DNA of 44,753 nucleotides from the NCBI GenBank assembly GCA_030653255.1, contig JAURZS010000049.1, forward strand, positions 1 to 44,753, in the 5' to 3' direction. This document shows positions 1 through 9,508 of the stretch, one piece after another. Origin of the DNA: Burkholderiaceae bacterium (GTDB lineage Bacteria > Pseudomonadota > Gammaproteobacteria > Burkholderiales > Burkholderiaceae_C). Below the pieces are notes generated by a model. That model saw only the letters and a program-made list of their open reading frames with translations, searched no databases and had not been told where the DNA came from. How positions within the stretch are numbered: position 1 is the first letter of the stretch; each line of letters begins with the position of its first letter. Both the position numbers and the translations under genes were made by a program.

Positions 1-368
1 GCGCCGGCCACCATGGGCGAGACTGCTGCGATGTCAGGACGGGCCTCCAGCAAAGGGGCCAGCGTCTGCCAGTTGATCACCGAGCGCAGGCGCTGGGCGC
101 GGGGCTGGGTCTGCGTGAGCACGGTGGTGTTCGCCGGTGGCAGCGCGGCGCCCAGGACCACGTCGTCCGGCGAGCGCAGCGTGATGTGGGCCTGCGCGCC
201 CAGGGTCTTGGTCAGGGTGCTGGATTGCAGGCCGCTGATCAGGGCCGAGATATAGGCGATCACCGCGACGCCCGCGGCCACGCCCACAATGATCAGCAGC
301 GTCTGCATGCGCCCCTCGCGCAGAAAGCGCAGCGCCACGCGCGACTCGAAGCCGAACCAGTTCAGCAT
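1..368 (-). CDS. ABC transporter permease, MacB/FtsX-like, partial (runs off the window start)
   Basis: Reverse-strand translation from ATG at 368: MLNWFGFESRVALRFLREGRMQTLLIIVGVAAGVAVIAYISALISGLQSSTLTKTLG..., typical N-terminal TM plus periplasmic domain start; directly downstream of an HlyD-type adaptor. Confidence 0.8.
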   Translation of the reverse strand, partial: MLNWFGFESRVALRFLREGRMQTLLIIVGVAAGVAVIAYISALISGLQSSTLTKTLGAQAHITLRSPDDVVLGAALPPANTTVLTQTQPRAQRLRSVINWQTLAPLLEARPDIAAVSPMVAG

Positions 369-403
369 CGTTCGCTCGTGTTGAAAGGCATGAGCATGCC
401 GCT

Positions 404-1687
404 TCAGCGCCCCATGGCGTTGCTCAGTGCGGCGGCGGCGCTGCCACTGCCGGCCTTGCCGCTGCCGCTCTGCGGCGAAGCGTTGGCGGCGATGGCCCGC
501 GTGCGAACCCGCTGGCCCGAAATCAGCGCGCCGCCCAGAAGCACTGCCTCGCCCGGCGCCAGACCCTCCACGATTTCCGCCGCCTCCAGCGTACTCAGAC
601 CCAGGCGTACGCGGCGGGTCTGGGCGCGCCCATCCTGGTGCACCATCACCTGGGCCGTTCCATCTGCCGCTTGCGCGCGCAAGGCGGCCAGCGGCAGCAC
701 CACGGCGTTGTCACGCCGTGCGGTCTCCACTTCGACCGACAGCGTCATGTCCTCGCGCAGAAAGTCCGGTGCCTGCTGCACCAGTGCGAGCTTGACCTCG
801 ATGGCGCCGCGCTGCGCGTCAACGGCAGGCGCGATGGACAGCACGCGGGCGGCAAAGCGCCGATCTGCGAACGCATCGGCCACCACTGTGGCCGTCTGGC
901 CGGCCTGCAACTGCCCCAGGAAGCGCTCATCGGCCTGGGCCTTGAGTTGTGTGGGGCCCGCCAGCGCAAGGCTCAGCAGGCTGCGACCGGGCTGAACGAT
1001 CTGCCCGGGCTCGACATCGCGCGCGAGCACGCGGGCATCGGCGGGGGCGCGCACGACAGTCTGCGCCAGCCGGGACCGGGTGGCCGCGTTCGCGGCCTGC
1101 GCCACGGCCAGCTGGGCCTCGGCCTGGGCAATGTCACTGCCGGCATCGGCATTGGCCTGCACCTGGGCCCGGGCGCTGGCCTGCTGCGCGCGGGCGACCT
1201 CGACGGCGCGCCGGGTCTCGTCCAGGCGCGAGGCGCTGACAAAGCCCTGGGCCACCAGTTGCTGTGCGCGCACCATCTCGGCCTGCGCTGCGCTCAGCGT
1301 CGCATCGGCCTGGCTCACGGCGGCCGCACTCGATGCGCGTCCGGTGGTGCGCAGACCCTTCAAATGCGCCTCGGCCTGGCGCTGGCTCGCTTCGGCCTGG
1401 CGCTGCGCGGCGCGAAGTTCGTCGGATTCCAGCGTCACCAGCACATCGCCCTGGCGCACCTGCGCGCTCTCCCTGACGTGCACCTTCGCCACGCGCCCGG
1501 TCAGGGTGCTGCCCACGTCCACGCGCGACAGCGTGGCCACGCGGGCCGAGAACTGCACGGTGCGAACCAGCGGCGCCCGGCGCACCTCGATGACCTCGAC
1601 CAACGGCCGGCTCAAGCTCAACCACAAAGCGGCCGCAGCGATCACGGCGGCCACTGCGAAGGCGATCAGGAGCCAGCGGCGCATCAT
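404..1687 (-). CDS. HlyD/RND-type periplasmic adaptor (membrane fusion) protein
   Basis: 427 aa ORF; N-terminal TM, barrel-sandwich motif (GRVAKVHVRESAQVRQGDVLVTLESDEL), long coiled-coil. Confidence 0.85.
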   Translation of the reverse strand: MMRRWLLIAFAVAAVIAAAALWLSLSRPLVEVIEVRRAPLVRTVQFSARVATLSRVDVGSTLTGRVAKVHVRESAQVRQGDVLVTLESDELRAAQRQAEASQRQAEAHLKGLRTTGRASSAAAVSQADATLSAAQAEMVRAQQLVAQGFVSASRLDETRRAVEVARAQQASARAQVQANADAGSDIAQAEAQLAVAQAANAATRSRLAQTVVRAPADARVLARDVEPGQIVQPGRSLLSLALAGPTQLKAQADERFLGQLQAGQTATVVADAFADRRFAARVLSIAPAVDAQRGAIEVKLALVQQAPDFLREDMTLSVEVETARRDNAVVLPLAALRAQAADGTAQVMVHQDGRAQTRRVRLGLSTLEAAEIVEGLAPGEAVLLGGALISGQRVRTRAIAANASPQSGSGKAGSGSAAAALSNAMGR

Positions 1688-1980
1688 GGCTGCGTGTCGG
1701 GTGTGGACCGGTAGAACGCTTCGACCAGGCCCTTGAGCTTGATCAGCAGCGGATGCCCCTTGCGGTCCACCGTCTTTCCGGCGGGGACTTTGATCCAGCC
1801 CTCGCTGATGCAGTATTCCTCGACATCGAACCGTTCCTTGCCGTTGAAACGGATGCCGATGGCATGCTCGACGGCTGCGGCATTGAAGAACGGGCTGCGT
1901 GGATCGACCGACAGATGGTCGGGCAGGGGCGGTGCAGAAGTGGCTGGCGTGGTGGCGGGGGCTTGAGGTGCGTCGTTCAT
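1684..1980 (-). CDS. DUF3297-like small protein
   Basis: MNDAPQAP...LSVDPRSPFFNAAAVEHAIGIRFNGKERFDVEEYCISEGWIKVPAGKTVDRKGHPLLIKLKG; ATGA overlap with the adaptor gene. Confidence 0.7.
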   Translation of the reverse strand: MNDAPQAPATTPATSAPPLPDHLSVDPRSPFFNAAAVEHAIGIRFNGKERFDVEEYCISEGWIKVPAGKTVDRKGHPLLIKLKGLVEAFYRSTPDTQP

Positions 1981-2022
1981 TAGGTGTCGTTGTTGGTTCA
2001 GGCCCAATAACTGTGCCGTTGG

Positions 2023-2980
2023 TTGACTTGGACTCCTATGCTACTGCACCTTGTGGCGTGGGACTGGCTCGAATCGAGCCTCGGCCATTCCGATGGCGAA
2101 TGCCCCATGGAACCTTGGCCAGAGCTTTGTCCACTCAGCCATATCGAGCGCAGCACAAGGCAGGACCATCGCCAAACGCTGCTCGCTCTGTTGCTTCGTT
2201 ATGCAAAAGACCTGGCATCCGCGCCCCGCGGCCAGGCCTCGAATGAGGTCTTGGCGCATCTGCAGGACACCATCCGCCAACTCCAGTGGGAGTTGCAAGT
2301 GCCTGCGCAAGCCTCTGTGCAAGCCTCATCAGCTACTCAAGACCCACCCCGGCAGAGCCGCCCCCCAGCTTCTGCCCAAGCCCGACAAACGCCCTCCAAC
2401 CCACAACGCTCGTCCTCGACTCCGGAACACCGCTCGACAGGGAGCCAGCCCTCCGAGGCAGCGCCGCGCACACGGTCCGTTCCAGTGTCGCAATTCGAGC
2501 AGGCATTCGGTATGCAGCCGTTCAGCTTACCGGATGTTGGCTTTCCGTTGGAGAGCTTCCTATCGATAGACGATCTCCCGCAACGGGGGGCAAACGTCAA
2601 TGTCCTTCAATATACGCGCCTGATCGTCGAGCCTGCCCCTGAGCAAGCTACCTCTTCGTCACGACCCGGCCCAGCTGCCGCTCGACAAAAAAGTATCCAT
2701 GCTGGCCGCACTCGCGACAGGTGCGCCTTCCGTCATCGGACTCACGCCGACGCAGGCCAACGGCGAAGAGGTGCAGAAAGTGTACAAAGTCATGGAGGAA
2801 CACGCCCCCCTGGTCTGGGAAAAAGTCAATGAACTCGACCTTCCACTCGACCGCACAGGAGAAAACGGTGGGATCAGCGTATTGAGCCTGTCCCCTGCCA
2901 ATCAATCAGTGCTTCCCTTCGCAAAGAGAGTAGGAGACATTCTGAATTCGTCGGTTGCCAACAGACCATCGGCAGCCTAG
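2023..2980 (+). pseudogene. Hypothetical protein with Pro/Ser-rich linker, apparently split by a frameshift (ORFs 2023..2832 and 2699..2980)
   Basis: Frame 1 reads a plausible protein to about EPAP..., then frame 2 reads a plausible C-terminus (MLAALATGAPSVIGLTPTQANGEEVQKVYKVMEEHAPLVWEKV...); A6 run at 2687-2692 lies where the frames can join. Confidence 0.45.
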
Positions 2981-3019
2981 CAGGCGGCGGCAATGACACG
3001 CGGGCGTTAATATCCCCGC

Positions 3020-4522
3020 ATGTCCGCCAATGCGACCCCCGCGCCCGACCTGCCCCGCGATGCCCAGAGCATCCTGGCGCTGGCCTCGCGGTCGATGTTT
3101 CATCAGTTCTCCAGCATCAGCCAGGGCATGTTCCTGGTCGATCGCAGCGGCCGCATCGTCTGGGTCAACGAAGGCTACAAGCGCTTCTTGCCGGCCCTGG
3201 GCTTCTCGTCGGTGGACCAGTTCGTGGGCCACATGGTGGAAGAGGTGGTTCCCAATACCCAGATGCGCCGCGTGCTCGAAACCGGCGAGCCCGTGCTGAT
3301 CGATCTGCTCACCAACAAAGCGGGCACTTTCGTCGTGAGCCGCATTCCGCTGCGCGACGAGCGCGGCGGTGGCCAGGGCGGGGACGTCATAGGCGCCATC
3401 GGCATCGTGCTGTTCGATCATCCCGAGACCACCTTGCAGCCCCTGATCAGCAAGTTCGTGCTGCTGCAGCGCGACCTGGACGACGCGCGCCGCGAACTCG
3501 CGAGCCAGCGCAACGGCCAGCGCCCGTCCAAGCACACCTTCGCCAGTTTCATCGGATCAAGCCCGGCGGCGGTCGAGGTCAAGCGCCAGGCGCGGCGGGC
3601 CGCACAGTCCTCCAGCCCCGTGTTGCTGCTGGGCGAGACCGGCACCGGCAAAGAGCTGTTGGCCCATGCCATCCACGCGGCTTCTGCGCGTGCGCGCGGG
3701 CCACTGGTCAGTATCAACATCGCAGCCGTGCCCGACACCCTGCTGGAGGCAGAGTTCTTCGGCGTGGCCCCCGGCGCCTACACCGGGGCCGAGCGCAAGG
3801 GGCGCGACGGCAAGTTCAAGCTGGCCGATGGCGGCAGCCTGTTCCTCGACGAGATCGGCGACATGCCGCTGCCGCTGCAGGCCAAGCTGCTGCGCGCACT
3901 GCAGGAAGGCGAAATCGAGCCGCTGGGCTCCAACCGGGTCGTGCCCTTCGATGCCCGGTTGATCGCCGCGACCTCGCGCGATCTGGCCGCGCTGGTGCGC
4001 GAGGGCCGCTTCCGCGAGGACTTGTACTACCGCATCAATGTGCTGCCGATCCGCGTGCCGCCGCTGCGCGAGCGCCGCGCCGACATCCCCGCGCTGGTCG
4101 AGGCTCTGGGCGAGGACATGGCCTTGCGCGGCGGTGTGGCAGCGCCCGAGCCGAGTCCGCAGGCACTGGCTCTGCTCATGGCGCAGACCTGGCGCGGCAA
4201 CGTGCGCGAGTTGCGCAATGTGCTGGAGCAGGCCGCCATGCGCAGCGATTCGCCGCGCATCGAAACCTCCGAGCTGGAGGCCGTGCTGCGGCAGTCCGGC
4301 GTGGAGCACATCGCGCAGCCGACACCTACGGAGCCGGCCGATGCCGATGCAGCCCATGCGGCCGCCTTGCGGCCGCTGGTCGAACAGGTTGCAGAACTTG
4401 AGCAGCGCGCCATTGCGGCCGCGATGCGCGCCTGTGGCGGCAACAAGGTCGCGGCCGCGCGCATGCTGGGGATCTCCCGTGCCACCCTCTATGGCCGGCT
4501 GGCATCCAGATCGTCACGCTGA
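3020..4522 (+). CDS. PAS domain sigma54-dependent Fis-family transcriptional activator
   Basis: Walker [15 protein letters not shown] loop, [11 protein letters not shown]-terminal Fis-type HTH ([19 protein letters not shown]). Confidence 0.93.
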   Translation: MSANATPAPDLPRDAQSILALASRSMFHQFSSISQGMFLVDRSGRIVWVNEGYKRFLPALGFSSVDQFVGHMVEEVVPNTQMRRVLETGEPVLIDLLTNKAGTFVVSRIPLRDERGGGQGGDVIGAIGIVLFDHPETTLQPLISKFVLLQRDLDDARRELASQRNGQRPSKHTFASFIGSSPAAVEVKRQARRAAQSSSPVLLLGETGTGKELLAHAIHAASARARGPLVSINIAAVPDTLLEAEFFGVAPGAYTGAERKGRDGKFKLADGGSLFLDEIGDMPLPLQAKLLRALQEGEIEPLGSNRVVPFDARLIAATSRDLAALVREGRFREDLYYRINVLPIRVPPLRERRADIPALVEALGEDMALRGGVAAPEPSPQALALLMAQTWRGNVRELRNVLEQAAMRSDSPRIETSELEAVLRQSGVEHIAQPTPTEPADADAAHAAALRPLVEQVAELEQRAIAAAMRACGGNKVAAARMLGISRATLYGRLASRSSR

Positions 4523-4540
4523 AGACGGTGGCTAATTTAT

Positions 4541-4574
4541 ATACATATGTTTAAATATCGAACATATAGTGTAT
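4541..4574. promoter_or_regulatory. Candidate enhancer/UAS: AT-rich inverted repeat ATACATATGTT-N9-AACATATAGTGTAT
   Basis: TATGTT/AACATA inverted repeat upstream of a sigma54-type promoter and directly downstream of the activator gene. Confidence 0.45.
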
Positions 4575-4637
4575 TTTATTTAGTCAATTTCATTCGGGTA
4601 TTCCTGAGTCACCCATATGAATCAAGGCCTTACGCGC

Positions 4638-4653
4638 TGGCACGCCCTGTGCA
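4638..4653 (+). promoter_or_regulatory. sigma54 (-24/-12) promoter
   Basis: TGGCACGCCCTGTGCA: GG-N10-GC spacing, one mismatch to TGGCAC-N5-TTGCA; upstream of the ABC operon. Confidence 0.75.
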
Positions 4654-4694
4654 ATAGTCTGGCAGACCGTCCGTCAACAACAGGAGACAACACC

Positions 4695-5885
4695 ATGCAT
4701 CGTCGCAACCTCGTGGCCCTGGCCGCGCTTGCCGCCACCGCCTTCGCATCCCCGCTCGCGCTCGCCCAGGCCAAGGAAATCCGCATCGCCCACGTCTACA
4801 GCAAGACGGGTCCGCTCGAAGCCTATGGCAAGCAGACCGCCGTGGGCTTCAACATGGGCCTGGACTACGCCACCGGCGGCACCATGATGGTCGCCGGCAA
4901 GAAACTCGTCGTGCTCGAGAAAGACGACCAGGGCAAGCCGGACCTGGGCAAGTCGCTGCTCGCCGCCGCCTATTCCGACGACAAGGCCGATATCGCCGTC
5001 GGCCCGACATCTTCGGGCGTGGCCCTGGCCATGCTGCCCGTGGCCGAAGAGTACAAAAAAATCCTGCTGGTTGAACCCGCCGTGGCCGACTCCATCACCG
5101 GCGACAAATGGAACAAATACATTTTCCGTACCGGGCGCAACAGCTCGCAGGACGCGATCTCCAACGCCGTGGCGCTGGACAAGCCGGGCGTGACCATCGC
5201 CACGCTGGCGCAGGACTACGCCTTCGGCCGAGACGGCGTCAGCGCCTTCAAGGCCGCCATCAAGAAGGCCAAACTGGTTCATGAGGAATACCTGCCGGCC
5301 AACACCACCGACTTCACTGCCGGCGCGCAACGCCTGATCGACAAGCTGCGCAACATCCCGGGGCGCAAGGTGATCTTCATCATCTGGGCCGGCGCCGGCA
5401 ACCCCTTCAAGATCGCCGACCTGGACCTCAAGCGCTACGGCATCGAGATCGCCACCGGCGGCAACATTCTGCCGGCCATGGCCAGCTACAAGAACTTCCC
5501 CGGCATGGAAGGCGCGGCCTACTATTACTTCGGCATTCCGAAGAACCCGGTCAACGAGGCCATGGTGTCGCGTCATTACAAGCAGTTCAAGGCGCCGCCG
5601 GACTTCTTCACCGCCGGCGGCTTCTCGGCTGCCATGGCCGTGGTCACCGCGCTCAAGAAGAGCAACGGCGACGCCAGTGCCAACACGCTGATCCGCACCA
5701 TGGAAGGCATGAGCTTCGACACGCCCAAGGGCAAGATGACATTCCGCAAGGAAGACCACCAGGCCATGCAGAGCATGTACCACTTCAAGATCAAGGTCGA
5801 TCCGGCCTTTGCCTGGGGCGTGCCTGAACTGGTGCACGAGATCAAGCCCGAAGAGATGGCGATCCCGATCAAGAACAAGCGCTGA
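4695..5885 (+). CDS. Branched-chain amino acid-type ABC transporter substrate-binding protein
   Basis: Signal peptide MHRRNLVALAALAATAFASPLALAQA, then EIRIAHVYSKTGPLEAYGKQ; followed by four Liv-type components. Confidence 0.9.
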   Translation: MHRRNLVALAALAATAFASPLALAQAKEIRIAHVYSKTGPLEAYGKQTAVGFNMGLDYATGGTMMVAGKKLVVLEKDDQGKPDLGKSLLAAAYSDDKADIAVGPTSSGVALAMLPVAEEYKKILLVEPAVADSITGDKWNKYIFRTGRNSSQDAISNAVALDKPGVTIATLAQDYAFGRDGVSAFKAAIKKAKLVHEEYLPANTTDFTAGAQRLIDKLRNIPGRKVIFIIWAGAGNPFKIADLDLKRYGIEIATGGNILPAMASYKNFPGMEGAAYYYFGIPKNPVNEAMVSRHYKQFKAPPDFFTAGGFSAAMAVVTALKKSNGDASANTLIRTMEGMSFDTPKGKMTFRKEDHQAMQSMYHFKIKVDPAFAWGVPELVHEIKPEEMAIPIKNKR

Positions 5886-5895
5886 GAGCGGTGTC

Positions 5896-6699
5896 ATGCT
5901 CGAGACGAAAGGACTCACGGTCCGCTTCGGCGGACACGTGGCGGTCAACGCTGTCAGTTGCGCTTTCGCACCCGGCACCCTGACCGCCATCGTCGGCCCC
6001 AACGGTGCGGGCAAGACCACCTATTTCAATCTGATTTCCGGGCAGATCCCTGCCACCGAGGGCACCGTCTGGCTCAATGGCCGCAATCTATCCGGCCTGA
6101 GCGCCTCGGCCCGCACCCGGGCTGGTCTGGGGCGCGCCTTTCAGCTAACCCAGCTGTTTCCAACGCTGAGCGTGCTCGAGAACGTGCGCCTGGCCGTTCA
6201 GGCCGCACGCGAGGGTCCGCACCGCCGCGGCCTCAATCTCTGGAGCGTGTGGAGCGACCACCGTGTGCTGCTGGCGCGCGCGCAGGAAATCCTCGAAGCC
6301 GTGGCGCTGCAGGACCGGGCCCAGGCCTCCGTGGCCAGCTTGCCGCACGGCGACCAGCGCAAGGTCGAAGTGGCCATGCTGATGGCGCTGGACGCCAGCG
6401 TGCTGATGTTCGACGAACCCACCGCCGGCATGAGCACCGACGAGGCGCCCGTGATCCTCAACCTCATCCGGCAGCTCAAGCAGGATCGCAGCAAGACGAT
6501 TCTGCTGGTGGAACACAAGATGGACGTGGTGCGCGAGCTCGCCGACCGCATCATCGTGCTGCACAACGGACAACTCGTGGCCGACGGTGAGCCGGCCGAG
6601 GTCATTGCCTCGCCAGTGGTGCAGCAGGCCTATCTTGGTGTGGCACCCGATGCGCCCAGCGCGCCTGCAGCGGCGCTGGCACAGGAGGAGGGGGCATGA
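5896..6699 (+). CDS. ABC transporter ATP-binding protein (LivG type)
   Basis: VGPNGAGKTTYFNLISG, VASLPHGDQRKVEVAMLM, LMFDEPTAGM. Confidence 0.92.
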   Translation: MLETKGLTVRFGGHVAVNAVSCAFAPGTLTAIVGPNGAGKTTYFNLISGQIPATEGTVWLNGRNLSGLSASARTRAGLGRAFQLTQLFPTLSVLENVRLAVQAAREGPHRRGLNLWSVWSDHRVLLARAQEILEAVALQDRAQASVASLPHGDQRKVEVAMLMALDASVLMFDEPTAGMSTDEAPVILNLIRQLKQDRSKTILLVEHKMDVVRELADRIIVLHNGQLVADGEPAEVIASPVVQQAYLGVAPDAPSAPAAALAQEEGA

Positions 6700-7427
6700 G
6701 CGCGCCGGACGATCTGCTGACACTGCAGGACGTGCACACCCACATCGGCGCGTACCACATCCTGCACGGCGTGGACCTGCGCGTGCCGCGCGGCGAGCTG
6801 ACCATGCTGCTCGGGCGCAACGGCGCGGGCAAGACCACGACGCTGCGCACCATCATGGGCCTGTGGCGCGCTTCCAGCGGCAGCATCCGCTTCGCCGGGC
6901 AGGAGATCACCACCTTCGATACGCCGCGCATCGCCGCGCTCGACATCGCCTATGTGCCGGAGAATATGGGCATCTTCGCCGACCTCACGGTCCAGGAGAA
7001 CATGCTGCTGGCCGCACGCGGCGCGCGCAGCGCAAGCCAGATGGACGAAGCCCGGCTGCAGTGGATCTTCTCGCTGTTCCCGGCAGTCAAGACCTTCTGG
7101 AGCCATCCTGCGGGCAAGCTCTCCGGCGGGCAGAAGCAGATGCTGGCGGTGGCGCGTGCCATCGTGGAGCCACGCGAACTGCTGATCGTGGACGAGCCCA
7201 GCAAGGGCCTGGCGCCGGCCATCATCAACAACATGATCGATGCCTTCGCGCAGCTCAAGCACAGCGGCGTGAGCATTCTGCTGGTGGAGCAGAACATCAA
7301 CTTTGCCAAGCGGCTGGGCGACAGCGTCGCCGTCATGGATGGCGGCCGCGTGGTGCACAGCGGCAGCATGCGCGCGCTGGCCGAAGACACCGCGCTGCAG
7401 CGCTCACTGCTGGGACTGGCGCTATGA
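6696..7427 (+). CDS. ABC transporter ATP-binding protein (LivF type)
   Basis: LGRNGAGKTTTLRTIMGL, KLSGGQKQMLAVARA, LIVDEPSKGLAP. Confidence 0.92.
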   Translation: MSAPDDLLTLQDVHTHIGAYHILHGVDLRVPRGELTMLLGRNGAGKTTTLRTIMGLWRASSGSIRFAGQEITTFDTPRIAALDIAYVPENMGIFADLTVQENMLLAARGARSASQMDEARLQWIFSLFPAVKTFWSHPAGKLSGGQKQMLAVARAIVEPRELLIVDEPSKGLAPAIINNMIDAFAQLKHSGVSILLVEQNINFAKRLGDSVAVMDGGRVVHSGSMRALAEDTALQRSLLGLAL

Positions 7428-8407
7428 ACAAACCCGATTTCGACTGGAAACCCCTGGCACTGGTGCCGGTGCTCATGGGCGTGGCGCTGCCGCTGGTGGG
7501 TTCGCCCTCGACCTGGCTCACCCTGACGGTGGCGGGGCTGGCTGCGGGCATGATCATCTTCATCATCGCCTCCGGCCTGACCCTGGTGTTCGGGCTGATG
7601 GACGTGCTCAACTTCGGCCACGGAGTGTTCATCACACTGGGCGCCTTCATGGCCACCACGGTGCTGGGTGCCATGAGCGACTGGACCGGCTCGCAGGAAC
7701 TGTGGCGCAACATGCTCGCGGTGCTGCCGGCCATGCTGGTGGCGATGCTGGTGGCCGGCGCGCTGGGCCTGGCCTTCGAGCGCTTCATTGTGCGACCGGT
7801 CTACGGTCAGCATCTCAAGCAGATCCTGATTACCGTGGGCGGCGCCATCATCGGCGAGGAACTGATCAAGGTCATCTGGGGTCCGCAGCAAGTGCCGTTG
7901 CCTTTGCCCGAGGCCATGCGCGGCGCGCTGTTGGTGGGCGACGCCGCCATCGAGAAATACCGACTCATCGCCGTGGTCGTGGGCGCGCTGATCTTCGCTG
8001 CGCTGGCCTGGACCCTCAGCCGCACCAAGATTGGCCTGCTGATCCGCGCCGGTGTCCAGGACCGCGAGATGGTCGAGTCTCTGGGCTACCGCATCCACCG
8101 GCTGTTTGTCGGTGTTTTCGTCGTGGGCAGCGCGCTGGCGGGGCTGGGCGGTGTGATGTGGGGCCTGTACCTGCAGAACGTGACGCCGCAGATCGGCGGG
8201 CAGGTCAATGTGCTGATCTTCATTGTCATCATCATCGGTGGACTGGGCTCCACGCGCGGCGCGCTGATCGGCGCGTTGCTGGTCGGGCTGCTGGCCAACT
8301 ATGCGGGTTATGTAGTGCCCAAGGCTGCGCTGTTCTCCAACATCGCGCTGATGGCGGCCATCCTGCTTTGGCGCCCACAGGGCGTCTACCCCGTGGCCAA
8401 CCGCTGA
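7424..8407 (+). CDS. Branched-chain amino acid-type ABC permease (LivH type)
   Basis: MNKPDFDWKPLALVPVLMGVALPLVG...GLMDVLNFGHGVFITLGAF; ATGA overlap with the upstream gene. Confidence 0.9.
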   Translation: MNKPDFDWKPLALVPVLMGVALPLVGSPSTWLTLTVAGLAAGMIIFIIASGLTLVFGLMDVLNFGHGVFITLGAFMATTVLGAMSDWTGSQELWRNMLAVLPAMLVAMLVAGALGLAFERFIVRPVYGQHLKQILITVGGAIIGEELIKVIWGPQQVPLPLPEAMRGALLVGDAAIEKYRLIAVVVGALIFAALAWTLSRTKIGLLIRAGVQDREMVESLGYRIHRLFVGVFVVGSALAGLGGVMWGLYLQNVTPQIGGQVNVLIFIVIIIGGLGSTRGALIGALLVGLLANYAGYVVPKAALFSNIALMAAILLWRPQGVYPVANR

Positions 8408-8419
8408 GCGAGCCCCGCC

Positions 8420-9508
8420 ATGCTGAACCGACTCCTCTCCGCCGACTTTCCGCGCAACCGCCTGCTGGCTGTGCTGTTGATCGGGCTGCTGATCGCCCTG
8501 GCCTTCGCGCCTTTCCTGTTCCCAGGCGTCAAGGCCTTGAGCGTGGCAGCCAAGATACTGGTCTTCATCGTGCTGGTCGCAAGCTTCGACCTGCTGCTGG
8601 GCTACACCGGCATCGTGAGCTTTGCCCATACCATGTTCTTCGGCATCGGCGCCTACGGCGTGGCCATCGCCTGCACCCGCATGGGCCCGACCTGGACTGC
8701 GCTGGCCACCGGTCTGGGCGCCGCGCTGGCGGTGTCGCTGGTGCTGGCCACTGTGGTGGGACTGTTCTCGCTGCGGGTGCGCGCCATCTTCTTTGCCATG
8801 ATCACTTTGGCCGTGGCGGCAGCGTTCCAGACCCTGGCATCGCAGTTGTCAGACCTGACCGGCGGCGAGGATGGCCTGACCTTCAAGTTGCCCGATTGGC
8901 TGAGCCCGGCCATGGAGTTCGCCGAAGAGCCCTTTCTTGGCGTGACGCTGGATGGCCGGCTGCTGTGCTACTACCTGTTGTTCGTGATGGCGCTGGCGCT
9001 GTTGCTGGGCCTGCTGCGCATCGTCAATTCGCCATTCGGCCGCGTGCTGCAGGCTATCCGCGAAAACGAATTCCGGGCCGAAGCCATCGGCTATCGCGTC
9101 GTTGTCTACCGCACCATATCGAGCATTCTGTCCGCGCTGTGCGCCACGCTGGCCGGCGCCATGCTGGCGATCTGGCTGCGTTACAACGGTCCGGACACCT
9201 CCTTGTCTTTCGAGATCATGCTCGACGTGCTGCTGATGGTGGTGATCGGTGGCATGGGCACGATCTATGGCGCGGCCGTCGGCGCGGTCGTGTTCGTCGT
9301 GGCGCAAAGCTATCTGCAGGACCTGCTGCGCCTGGGCAGTGAAGCCGCCTCCGGTCTGCCCTGGCTGTCGGCCCTGCTGTCACCCGACCGCTGGCTGCTG
9401 TGGCTGGGCCTGCTGTTTGTGTTGTCGGTGTATTACTTCCCGACCGGGGTGGTGGGGCGCCTGCGCGCGCGCACCCAGCGTGAAAAGGCGGGAGCAGCGT
9501 CGCCATGA
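8420..9508 (+). CDS. Branched-chain amino acid-type ABC permease (LivM type)
   Basis: LLGYTGIVSFAHTMFFGIGAYGVA...FGRVLQAIRENEFRAEAIGY. Confidence 0.9.
   Translation: MLNRLLSADFPRNRLLAVLLIGLLIALAFAPFLFPGVKALSVAAKILVFIVLVASFDLLLGYTGIVSFAHTMFFGIGAYGVAIACTRMGPTWTALATGLGAALAVSLVLATVVGLFSLRVRAIFFAMITLAVAAAFQTLASQLSDLTGGEDGLTFKLPDWLSPAMEFAEEPFLGVTLDGRLLCYYLLFVMALALLLGLLRIVNSPFGRVLQAIRENEFRAEAIGYRVVVYRTISSILSALCATLAGAMLAIWLRYNGPDTSLSFEIMLDVLLMVVIGGMGTIYGAAVGAVVFVVAQSYLQDLLRLGSEAASGLPWLSALLSPDRWLLWLGLLFVLSVYYFPTGVVGRLRARTQREKAGAASP

Noticed and set aside
404-1736. Long + strand ORFs (186..995, 638..1714, 1080..1736) opposite the HlyD gene
   Set aside because: Shadow ORFs from high GC; the minus-strand frame carries the clear domain signature
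2585-2590. G6 tract as the frameshift site of the 2023-2980 gene
   Set aside because: Frame 2 has a stop at 2621-2623, so a shift at 2590 would terminate
6587-9342. Long overlapping ORFs 6587..8407, 6950..8629(-) and 7303..9342
   Set aside because: Out-of-frame or antisense readings of the Liv operon; only their in-frame ends correspond to real genes
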